A stretch of 30,164 nucleotides of DNA from an uncultured Eubacteriales bacterium. GTDB lineage: Bacteria; Bacillota; Clostridia; Oscillospirales; Oscillospiraceae. Below are positions 1-5,902 of the stretch, one piece after another. Below the pieces are notes generated by a model. It did not search any database. It was not told the origin of the DNA and saw only the letters and a list, made by a program, of their open reading frames with translations. Numbering within the stretch: position 1 is the first letter of the stretch; the number at the start of each line of letters is the position of its first letter. The translations under genes were made by a program, and so were the position numbers. Location of the stretch: positions 1 to 30,164 of the forward strand of contig UQXI01000032.1 of assembly GCA_900544975.1 (NCBI GenBank), in the 5' to 3' direction.

Positions 1-1
1 T

Positions 2-93
2 TGGCGGAGTGAGAGAGATTTGAACTCTCGCGCGCTTTTTACACGCCTACTCCCTTAGCAGGGGAGCCCCTTCGGCCTCTTGGGTATCACTCC
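2..93 (-). tRNA. tRNA-Ser (anticodon GCU)
   Basis: Read on the minus strand, this folds as a class II tRNA. The acceptor 5' strand GGAGTGA (93-87) pairs with TCACTCC (12-6). The anticodon stem CTCCC/GGGAG encloses the loop CTGCTAA, giving anticodon GCU, which reads AGY serine codons. A long variable arm is present, and the T arm contains GTTCAAATC. Discriminator G and an encoded CCA lie at 5-2. It sits 35 nt downstream of a second tRNA-Ser and is probably co-transcribed with it. Confidence 0.95.
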
Positions 94-128
94 GAATCAA
101 AGAACCTATGAACTTGGGCGGAAGGATG

Positions 129-217
129 TGGCGGAGAGAGTGGGATTCGAACCCACGGCTCATTGCTGAGTCACTGGTTTTCAAGACCAGCTCCTTAAAC
201 CGCTCGGACATCTCTCC
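129..217 (-). tRNA. tRNA-Ser (anticodon UGA)
   Basis: The minus strand gives acceptor GGAGAGA (217-211) pairing with TCTCTCC (139-133). The anticodon stem CTGGT/ACCAG has loop CTTGAAA, so the anticodon is UGA, reading UCN serine codons. The long variable arm is typical of serine tRNAs, and the T loop is GTTCGAATC. GCCA is encoded at the 3' end (132-129). It is the promoter-proximal gene of the two-tRNA unit. Confidence 0.96.
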
Positions 218-234
218 GTATCAGAGACCTCAAC

Positions 235-263
235 ATTCTACCATATCCGCAGTCTCTTGTCAA
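235..263 (-). promoter_or_regulatory. Sigma-A promoter of the tRNA-Ser pair
   Basis: On the minus strand, -35 TTGACA (263-258) and -10 TAGAAT (240-235) are separated by 17 nt. The predicted start is about 10 nt before the mature 5' end of tRNA-Ser(UGA). Confidence 0.8.
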
Positions 264-313
264 CCAAAAAATGTGAAATTTTCACAGGGAACGCCTTCCC
301 CGCTTGATTCCTG

Positions 314-344
314 TTCTGGGGCGCGACTGGGTCGCGCCCCAGAA
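314..344. other. Perfect 14-bp hairpin after the efp operon, no U tract
   Basis: Positions 314-327 and 331-344 are perfectly complementary (arm TTCTGGGGCGCGAC) around a 3-nt loop. It lies 6 nt beyond the stop of the CD1247-like gene. Neither strand has a T run directly after the stem, so it is not a standard intrinsic terminator. It could protect an mRNA 3' end or terminate weakly. Confidence 0.6.
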
Positions 345-350
345 TCCATC

Positions 351-785
351 TCACTCTTCCACGTCCTCTGTGGAGAATTCCAGGACCTCGCCGCAGATGG
401 GGCAAGTGATGCTGCCGTGCTCCAGGGTCTCTTCGTCGAAGTCAATGACTTCCCCGCACTTGCAGGTCACTTCATAGACGGTAGTATCGTCCAGGTCGTA
501 ATCATCCTCCTCGGAGAAGTCGTCCTCGTCGTCCAGGTCGTCCTCGTCGTCGAAGTCATCTTCCTCATCGGAGATATACTCGTAAAGTCCGTCCAGATCC
601 TCTTCGATTTCATCCAGCTCTTCGGACATGGACGTGGTGACATCTTCCACATAGCCAACCGCCTGCGCCATATCGGCCATCAGGTTCACCATGGCGGACA
701 GCAGCTTTCCTTCATTGGTCTCGGTGTCCAGATTCATGCCTTCCATCAGGCCCTTCAGGTATGCGGATTTCTCAGAAAGTGTCAT
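351..785 (-). CDS. CD1247-type N-terminal domain / zinc-ribbon protein
   Basis: This is a 144-residue protein with three parts. The helical N-terminal region (about 1-65; starts MTLSEKSAYLKGLMEGM) resembles the CD1247 N-terminal domain seen in clostridia. A very acidic Asp/Glu linker follows at about 66-100. The C-terminal zinc ribbon has CxC (CKC) and CPIC pairs, giving four likely metal ligands. The start is supported by AAGGAG seven nt before ATG. It is last in the yqeG-pepQ-efp operon, 24 nt after efp. Relatives are sometimes labelled AraC-family regulators, but no HTH is visible here. Its function is unknown; the ribbon suggests nucleic-acid or protein contact. Confidence 0.8.
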   Translation of the reverse strand: MTLSEKSAYLKGLMEGMNLDTETNEGKLLSAMVNLMADMAQAVGYVEDVTTSMSEELDEIEEDLDGLYEYISDEEDDFDDEDDLDDEDDFSEEDDYDLDDTTVYEVTCKCGEVIDFDEETLEHGSITCPICGEVLEFSTEDVEE

Positions 786-809
786 AATAATTCTCCTTAC
801 TTGTGGAAC

Positions 810-1373
810 TCAGGCCTTGGAGCGGCCCAGATATTCGCCGGTCCGGGTATCGATGTTGATCTTGTCGCCCTCATTGATGAAGAGGGGCACCTTCACCTCG
901 GCGCCGGTCTCCAGGGTGGCGGGCTTCAGAGCGTTGGTGGCGGTGTTGCCAGCAAAGCCGGGATCGGTCTTGGTGACCACCAGGTCCACAAAGTTGGGGG
1001 CTTCCACGCCGAACACATTGCCCTTGTAGGACATGACGGTGCAGGTGTCGTTCTCCTTCACGAACCGGAAGCTGTCGTCCAGGACGCTCTTCTCAATGGG
1101 GGTCATCTCGTAGGACTCCATGTCCATAAAGTAATACAGGTCGCCGTCGGAGTAGGAATACTCCATCTTCTTCCGCTCAATGTAGGCGGTGGGATATTTA
1201 TCGTTGGGGTTGAAGGTGGTCTCCGTCACACCGCCGGTGATCACGTTCTTCATCTTCACGCGGACGAAAGCCGCGCCCTTGCCGGGCTTCACGTGCTGAA
1301 ACTCTACAATCTGCATGACCTTACCATCCATGTCGAAGGTAACGCCATTTCTAAAATCGCTGACAGAAATCAT
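810..1373 (-). CDS. efp: Translation elongation factor P
   Basis: The 187-residue product has the normal length for EF-P, which binds the ribosome between P and E sites and relieves stalling at polyproline stretches. The N-terminal KOW-like domain carries the conserved loop HVKPGKGAAFVR, with Lys32 at the tip that reaches the peptidyl-transferase centre. Two OB domains follow, ending in the family signature around GDKINIDTRTGEYLGR. The start is set by AGGAGGAG just upstream of ATG. It has its own candidate promoter in the 101-nt gap after the peptidase gene. No EF-P lysine-modifying enzyme gene is in the window. Confidence 0.97.
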   Translation of the reverse strand: MISVSDFRNGVTFDMDGKVMQIVEFQHVKPGKGAAFVRVKMKNVITGGVTETTFNPNDKYPTAYIERKKMEYSYSDGDLYYFMDMESYEMTPIEKSVLDDSFRFVKENDTCTVMSYKGNVFGVEAPNFVDLVVTKTDPGFAGNTATNALKPATLETGAEVKVPLFINEGDKINIDTRTGEYLGRSKA

Positions 1374-1439
1374 ACATTTCTCCTCCTAGTGTGCCACCGG
1401 CAAACGGGCGTATACCGGTTCTCAGAAAATACCTGCTCT

Positions 1440-1468
1440 ATTTTAACTGATTGCTCCGGGGATTGCAA
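1440..1468 (-). promoter_or_regulatory. Candidate promoter of efp
   Basis: Minus strand: -35 TTGCAA (1468-1463), 17-nt spacer, -10 TAAAAT (1445-1440). It lies between the peptidase stop and efp, so efp and the zinc-ribbon gene can be transcribed apart from yqeG-pepQ. The same TTGCAA box occurs in other promoters of this window. Confidence 0.55.
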
Positions 1469-1474
1469 GGCTAT

Positions 1475-2554
1475 TTATGCATTTTTCCCAGAAATTACGA
1501 TTAAATTCTTAGGACTGCGAGTGATGACCCGGCAAGTTCCCTCTTCAAAAATCACAACATCCTCAATCCGGACGCCGAACTTTCCGGGCAGATAAATTCC
1601 AGGCTCTGCCGAGCACACTGCGCCGACGGGCATGGGGGCCTTCCCTGCGGGATTGCAGTTTGGCGCCTCGTGGATCTCCAGGCCCAGGCTGTGACCATAG
1701 CCGTGGCCAAAATAATCGCCATAGCCTGCATCTGCAATGACCTTCCGGGCGGCGCCATCCACCTCGCTGCCGGACACGCCGGCTTTGGAAGCGGCGATGC
1801 CGGCCAACTGTGCTTCCAGGACGGTGTTGTAAACCCGCTCCATCTCCTCTGTGGCGTAGCCCAGGGCTACGGTACGGGTCATGTCGGAGCAGTAGCCTTC
1901 ATAGAGGACGCCAAAGTCCATGGTGATGAAGTCCCCCTCCTGCAGCGCCCGGTCTCCGGGAACGCCGTGGGGCATGCTGGTGTTGGGGCCGGAGACTACA
2001 ATGGGATCAAAGGACAGGCCGTCGGCCCCGTTTTTATACAGGCAATAAATGAGCTCCGCGCAAAGCTCCTTCTCCGTCATCCCCACCCGGATCCGGGTCA
2101 GGACCTGGGAAAAGGCCTTGTCTGTGATCTCCTGAGCCTTCTCCATCAGGCGCAGCTCGCTGGGTTCTTTCTGGGCGCGGAAGGCATTGATGGCCTTCTG
2201 GCAAGGTTTCAGAGCGGCGTTCAGCTTCTCTTCATAGGTGCGGAACTCCTCTACCGTCATGTAGCTCTCTTCAAAGCCCAGGGTCTTCACGCCAAACTCT
2301 GCGCAGGCCTCATTGATGCGGGCAGAGTAGGTGTGCTCCCGGTCCACCGCCAGGACCTCAAAGCCCTTCAGATTCTTCTCTGCCGACTCGGTATACCGGC
2401 TGTCTGTAAAATACCGGCAACCGGACCGGGAAACCAGGGCCACGCCCTCGGCGATGTCAAACTCCGCCGCATAATGGCGGCTGTACCGGCTGGTGAGCAG
2501 AAGGCCGTCCAGCTCACCTCCCAGCAGGGACTTGTACTTATCCAAATTTTTCAT
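1475..2554 (-). CDS. M24-family Xaa-Pro aminopeptidase/dipeptidase
   Basis: The 359-residue protein has a creatinase-like N-terminal domain (about 1-125) and a pita-bread M24 catalytic domain. The five expected metal ligands are visible: Asp213 in TMDFG, Asp224 in CSDMTR, His288 in GHGYGHSLG, Glu317 in SAEPGIY and Glu331 in VRIEDVV. It removes N-terminal residues preceding proline, or splits X-Pro dipeptides, in the cytoplasm. The start is the ATG at 2554, preceded by GGAAGGA. This ATG overlaps the yqeG stop in an ATGA, implying translational coupling. pepQ-efp adjacency is common in Bacillota. Whether it is an aminopeptidase or a dipeptidase cannot be told from sequence alone. Confidence 0.93.
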   Translation of the reverse strand: MKNLDKYKSLLGGELDGLLLTSRYSRHYAAEFDIAEGVALVSRSGCRYFTDSRYTESAEKNLKGFEVLAVDREHTYSARINEACAEFGVKTLGFEESYMTVEEFRTYEEKLNAALKPCQKAINAFRAQKEPSELRLMEKAQEITDKAFSQVLTRIRVGMTEKELCAELIYCLYKNGADGLSFDPIVVSGPNTSMPHGVPGDRALQEGDFITMDFGVLYEGYCSDMTRTVALGYATEEMERVYNTVLEAQLAGIAASKAGVSGSEVDGAARKVIADAGYGDYFGHGYGHSLGLEIHEAPNCNPAGKAPMPVGAVCSAEPGIYLPGKFGVRIEDVVIFEEGTCRVITRSPKNLIVISGKNA

Positions 2555-3054
2555 AATTGCACGTTCCTTCCTTTCGCACAAAATATTACAGGTAGCTCCA
2601 GTACATGGCGCAGACGCAGCCATATGGTATGGTTATGAATTGCAGAAACCAAAATGGCATATACGCCAGCACAGTTCGCGCCCAGTACATCGGTATAAAT
2701 CTGGTCCCCCACCAGGGCGCACTGGGAGGGCGGAATCCCATACTGCCGCAGGCACTGGCCAATCCCTTTTTGGAAGGGCTTGCGGGCATGGGAAATGCAG
2801 GCAAGGCCATACCGGCTGCAGAATGTCTTCACACGGTCCTTCTTGCTATTGGACACCACGCAGATCTGAATCCCTGACTGGGCCAGGTCATGGAGCCATT
2901 GCTCCATCTCCGGCGATGGCGTGTCGGTGGTGTAGGGGACAATGGTGTTGTCAAAGTCCAGCATCAGCAGTCGGATGCCCTGACGGTGTAGGTACTCCGG
3001 TGAGATCTGGGTGAGGGCGGGAAAAATTGCCTTGGGCAGCAGAGAGATACGCAT
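2551..3054 (-). CDS. yqeG: YqeG-family HAD IIIA phosphatase
   Basis: The 167-residue protein belongs to the HAD superfamily. Motif I is LDFDNTIVPY (DxDxT type), motif II is VVSNSKK, and motif III is a Lys in ARKPFQKG. Motif IV is VGDQIYTDVLGAN. Magnesium-dependent phosphatase chemistry through the first Asp is expected; the physiological substrate of YqeG proteins is not established. A GTG at 3072 is in frame. ATG at 3054 is preferred because GAGG lies six nt upstream of it. It is the first gene of yqeG-pepQ-efp, and its stop overlaps the next start (ATGA). Confidence 0.88.
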   Translation of the reverse strand: MRISLLPKAIFPALTQISPEYLHRQGIRLLMLDFDNTIVPYTTDTPSPEMEQWLHDLAQSGIQICVVSNSKKDRVKTFCSRYGLACISHARKPFQKGIGQCLRQYGIPPSQCALVGDQIYTDVLGANCAGVYAILVSAIHNHTIWLRLRHVLELPVIFCAKGRNVQL

Positions 3055-3097
3055 AGGGAACCTCGCACACACATAAGTATAAGCATGATTCTACGTG

Positions 3098-3126
3098 ATT
3101 ATATCACAGCCGGGAGGCGTTGTCCA
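3098..3126 (-). promoter_or_regulatory. Sigma-A promoter of yqeG-pepQ(-efp)
   Basis: Minus strand: -35 TGGACA (3126-3121), 17-nt spacer, -10 TATAAT (3103-3098). The -10 lies inside a small inverted repeat, GTGAT-TAT-ATCAC (3095-3107), a possible operator. The -35 directly abuts the preferred start of the divergent gene. Confidence 0.75.
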
Positions 3127-3855
3127 TTGTCTATTCCCCTATATCTTGCCATGACGGCGGCAGATTTTTCCACGGCCCAGGCCATGCCGCCCCGCATTGC
3201 CTGGATGGCAATGCACTTCTCCGTCTCCGGCCCGGGACTCAGCAGCCGCCCCCACAGGCTCCCGCCGGGCAGCCTGATCCTGCTGGATGACCAGACGCCC
3301 TGGAACGGTCACAGCTTGGAGGCTGTGTGCCAGGAAACCACCGACGTACTGCTGCGCACCGGCGCTGCCGGCCTTCTGCTGGACTTTGAGCGGCCGCCTA
3401 CCGAGGAGACCGCCTGCCTGGCCCAATGTCTCATCCAATGCTGCCAGGAGGCAGGCTGTCCCATTGGGATGCCCCCGGACTACCTAGGATCCGGCGGAGA
3501 GGCTGCCGTCTTCCTCCCCCCACTTCCCTGCCACCGCACCCCGGAACAGGCGCTGGCGCCGTATCACGGGCGTGAAATCTGGCTGGAAGCCGCCGCTGGC
3601 GGATGCCAGGTCACCCTGGGGGCGGACAGACCTGCCATCTCCCCGGCAGACCCCCGCCACCTGGCGGCAGAGTCCGAACGGTTCATCGCATTTACCGACC
3701 CACACCTATGCTGCCGTTACTTTAGCTACCCAACAGACAGTGGGCTGCAACTGGCTCTCTATGATACAGAGGAAACCCTTGCAGAGAAGCTAGACCGCTG
3801 TCAGGCCCTGGGCGTCACCCTGGCAATCGGAATCTGGCGGCAGCTGGCATTCTGA
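3127..3855 (+). CDS. Hypothetical protein, possible TIM-barrel fold
   Basis: I do not recognise this 242-residue protein. Hydrophobic strands followed by helices alternate through its length (IPLYLAM, GSLILLDD, GAAGLLLDFERP, CPIGMPP, REIWLEA, GVTLAIGIWRQL). This pattern suggests an alpha/beta barrel, and the LLLDFE segment loosely recalls glycoside hydrolase family 18 strand 4. That is inference. It is cysteine-rich for a cytoplasmic protein and has no signal peptide. I chose TTG at 3127 because GGGAGG lies nine nt upstream. An ATG at 3085 is also in frame, but starting there would put the yqeG promoter inside the gene. The upstream gene is divergent and the downstream gene convergent, so it stands alone. 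Confidence 0.65.
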   Translation: MSIPLYLAMTAADFSTAQAMPPRIAWMAMHFSVSGPGLSSRPHRLPPGSLILLDDQTPWNGHSLEAVCQETTDVLLRTGAAGLLLDFERPPTEETACLAQCLIQCCQEAGCPIGMPPDYLGSGGEAAVFLPPLPCHRTPEQALAPYHGREIWLEAAAGGCQVTLGADRPAISPADPRHLAAESERFIAFTDPHLCCRYFSYPTDSGLQLALYDTEETLAEKLDRCQALGVTLAIGIWRQLAF

Positions 3856-3873
3856 CGGCACGGAATATCACGG

Positions 3874-3909
3874 AAAAGCGGCACCTGGGGGAACCCAAGT
3901 GCCGCTTCT
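3874..3909. terminator. Bidirectional terminator between the 3127 gene and rpsU
   Basis: The stem AAGCGGCAC (3876-3884) pairs with GTGCCGCTT (3899-3907) around a loop that can pair further (TGGG/CCCA). On the minus strand it is followed by TTTTCC, consistent with rpsU termination. The convergent gene may share it. Confidence 0.75.
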
Positions 3910-3934
3910 CATCAACACAAGAAGAGAGACAAAA

Positions 3935-4117
3935 TCAATAGAACTTTCTCTTGTTTTTCCGAGCAGCCTCAGACTTCTGCTTCCGCTTCAGGCTGGGACT
4001 CACGTAATGCTCTCTTTTCTTGACTTCGGCGATGACGCCTTCTTTGGCGCAGCTACGCTTAAATCTTCTCAGAGCGCTTTCCAGAGATTCGTTCTCTTTT
4101 ACGCGAATTTCAGACAT
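3935..4117 (-). CDS. rpsU: 30S ribosomal protein S21
   Basis: The 60-residue basic protein reads MSEIRVKENESLESALRRFK at the N terminus and ends in a Lys/Arg-rich tail, matching bS21 in length and sequence. S21 joins the small subunit near the mRNA exit and helps initiation. The start at 4117 is fixed by GGAGGGAGGG upstream; in-frame codons further upstream belong to the leader. It is monocistronic, with its own consensus promoter and terminator. Confidence 0.97.
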   Translation of the reverse strand: MSEIRVKENESLESALRRFKRSCAKEGVIAEVKKREHYVSPSLKRKQKSEAARKNKRKFY

Positions 4118-4187
4118 TGATTTCCCTCCCTCCAACACATCCGGCTCAATCCAGGATGCTTTCAGGGCCATTTCCATGGCTTTTAGC

Positions 4188-4216
4188 ATTATACACAAAA
4201 TTCCTCAAAATGTCAA
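4188..4216 (-). promoter_or_regulatory. Perfect-consensus promoter of rpsU
   Basis: Minus strand: -35 TTGACA (4216-4211), 17-nt spacer, -10 TATAAT (4193-4188). Both hexamers match the sigma-A consensus exactly. The leader to the S21 start is about 65 nt. Confidence 0.9.
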
Positions 4217-4254
4217 GTAAAATTTACAGTTTTTGCCGCTGGAATCTGAGGCGC

Positions 4255-5742
4255 TCACAAACTCGCCAGTGTCCGGTAGAGGACCGTAGCCGTTTGCGCG
4301 CGGGTGGCCTGCGCCTTGGGGGCCAGGGTGGTGGCGGTTACGCCGTTGATCACCTGGTTTGCCACGGCCCACTGCATGGACTCCCGGGCAAACTTGCTGA
4401 TCTTGTCCCCATCATCAAAGTCTGACAGGCTATCCCGGAGGCCATTGTCCGCCTCCTGACTGCGGACATAGCGGAACAGCATGGTCACCAGCTGCTCCCG
4501 GCTGATGTCCTGATTGGGCCGGAAGGTACCGTCTGGATAGCCGTTGGCCACCTGGACCTCCTCCGCCCAGGCCACTGCCTGGGAATAATACCGGTCCTCT
4601 CCCACGTCTGTGAAATGCGTCTGCCCGGTCACAGCGGGGCTTCCGGCATAGCGGTACAGCATGGTCACCAGCATCCCGCGGGTCAGGCTCTGGTTGGGAC
4701 CAAACCGATTCTCCGTAATCCCCTTGATGACCCCCCGGGCATAGCAGTCATCCACCGCATCGGAATAATAGGCCGTGCCACTGGTGTCAATAAAAACCCG
4801 GGAGATGACAACCTCGGTATGTTGGCCGCAGTACAGGCACTCTCCCATCCCCAGGCCATCTCTGGTTGCCGTAGCCGCCTGTGTCACCTCCAGCCGGTTG
4901 GGATCAACCTTATGATCCGTCACGGCCACCACCCCGGTCTCAAAGTCCCGGGTATAGACGGTGAGGCTGTCTGTATGGCTACCGCAGGTGGCTGTGAGGA
5001 CGGTGTCCGCCTCGGCATTCGGCGCCTGGAAGCCCCATAAGCCCGGATTGGCGCCCCGGTCCATGGCCCCCTGGAAGCTATCGTTCTGGCTGGTCACTGT
5101 GTAGCTCCGGTCCGCCGTAGTGTGATAGGGCCGGTACCGCAGACCTACAGAGAACGACGCTCCCAAGCCCGTCGCGATCCGGTCGGGGTAGCCATTCACC
5201 TCTTGGACGTAGAGGTCGATCCCCTCCAGAGGAATCTCCCGGTCGCTGAGATACAGGTCCGCATGGGACATGGCTACCGGTTCCCCTTTCCCATTTTTTA
5301 GAAGAAACAGCACCGTATAATCCCCTGGGGTCAGGCCCTTGGTCTCCCACACAAAATCTGTCACCTTGGAAGCCCCCTTGCAGGGAAAGATGCCGCTGCT
5401 GACCAGGTCCTTTGTCTTGTCCATGGTCTCGTATGTCCCTTGATAAACTTCCAACACCTGCAGGCCATCCGTCAGCCCAACGTCATTCACCCAGGTCCGC
5501 AGCCGCATGGACTGCCCCGTCACCACGCACTGACCATAGGTCCAATCGTAGGGCAGGATGAAGTTGCCGGAGGTCTCGGCCTGGGGGGCTGCAAATTCCC
5601 CCATCCGGGTCATCCCTTCCAGAGATGCCGTCTCCTGGGGTTCTTCCCGGGTGATTCTCTGCTCCTGTGCGTTAGAGGCCCCTGCTGTGCCACTCATGGT
5701 CAACACCAGGATCAGCAGTACAGCAACCACTCGTTTCAACAT
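4255..5742 (-). CDS. Secreted S-layer-homology (SLH) domain protein
   Basis: The 495-residue exported protein starts with a clear signal peptide (MLKRVVAVLLILVLTMSGTAGAS). The central part (about 45-300) is predicted beta-rich, without a family I can name. It includes an isolated CLYC pair near residue 295. Three SLH repeats form the C terminus, with anchors SDAVDDCYARGVIKGI, FTDVGEDRYYSQAVAWAEE and FARESMQWAVANQVINGV. SLH repeats usually bind pyruvylated secondary wall polymer, so the protein is probably cell-surface attached. ATG 5742 is chosen because it begins the signal peptide and AAAGGAG lies upstream. It has its own promoter and a terminator-like leader hairpin. The enzymatic or adhesive role is unknown. 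Confidence 0.88.
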   Translation of the reverse strand: MLKRVVAVLLILVLTMSGTAGASNAQEQRITREEPQETASLEGMTRMGEFAAPQAETSGNFILPYDWTYGQCVVTGQSMRLRTWVNDVGLTDGLQVLEVYQGTYETMDKTKDLVSSGIFPCKGASKVTDFVWETKGLTPGDYTVLFLLKNGKGEPVAMSHADLYLSDREIPLEGIDLYVQEVNGYPDRIATGLGASFSVGLRYRPYHTTADRSYTVTSQNDSFQGAMDRGANPGLWGFQAPNAEADTVLTATCGSHTDSLTVYTRDFETGVVAVTDHKVDPNRLEVTQAATATRDGLGMGECLYCGQHTEVVISRVFIDTSGTAYYSDAVDDCYARGVIKGITENRFGPNQSLTRGMLVTMLYRYAGSPAVTGQTHFTDVGEDRYYSQAVAWAEEVQVANGYPDGTFRPNQDISREQLVTMLFRYVRSQEADNGLRDSLSDFDDGDKISKFARESMQWAVANQVINGVTATTLAPKAQATRAQTATVLYRTLASL

Positions 5743-5774
5743 GGATACCGCTCCTTTCGTAATTGCATCCTTCG

Positions 5775-5815
5775 CCAAAAAAGCAGGTGCGGCACAACCG
5801 CCCCTGCTTTTTTGG
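5775..5815 (-). terminator. Terminator/attenuator hairpin in the SLH-gene leader
   Basis: The arms AAAAAAGCAGG (5777-5787) and CCTGCTTTTTT (5803-5813) pair. Inside, after one mismatch, is GCGG/CCGC around a 5-nt loop. Transcribed leftward it ends in a U6 run, a strong intrinsic terminator. It lies after leuS but downstream of the SLH-gene promoter, about 35 nt before the SLH start codon. It may therefore both end the leuS operon and attenuate the SLH gene. Confidence 0.8.
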
Positions 5816-5833
5816 GCTTTGATAAGCGTGTTG

Positions 5834-5862
5834 ATCATAACACACATTTCTACCAATTGCAA
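5834..5862 (-). promoter_or_regulatory. Promoter of the SLH-protein gene
   Basis: Minus strand: -35 TTGCAA (5862-5857), 17-nt spacer, extended -10 TGTTATGAT with hexamer TATGAT (5839-5834). The predicted leader is about 85 nt and includes the hairpin at 5775-5815. Confidence 0.7.
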
Positions 5863-5902
5863 GTTTCGTTATAAAAGCGGAGGATGTTTCCAGCACCCCG
5901 TT

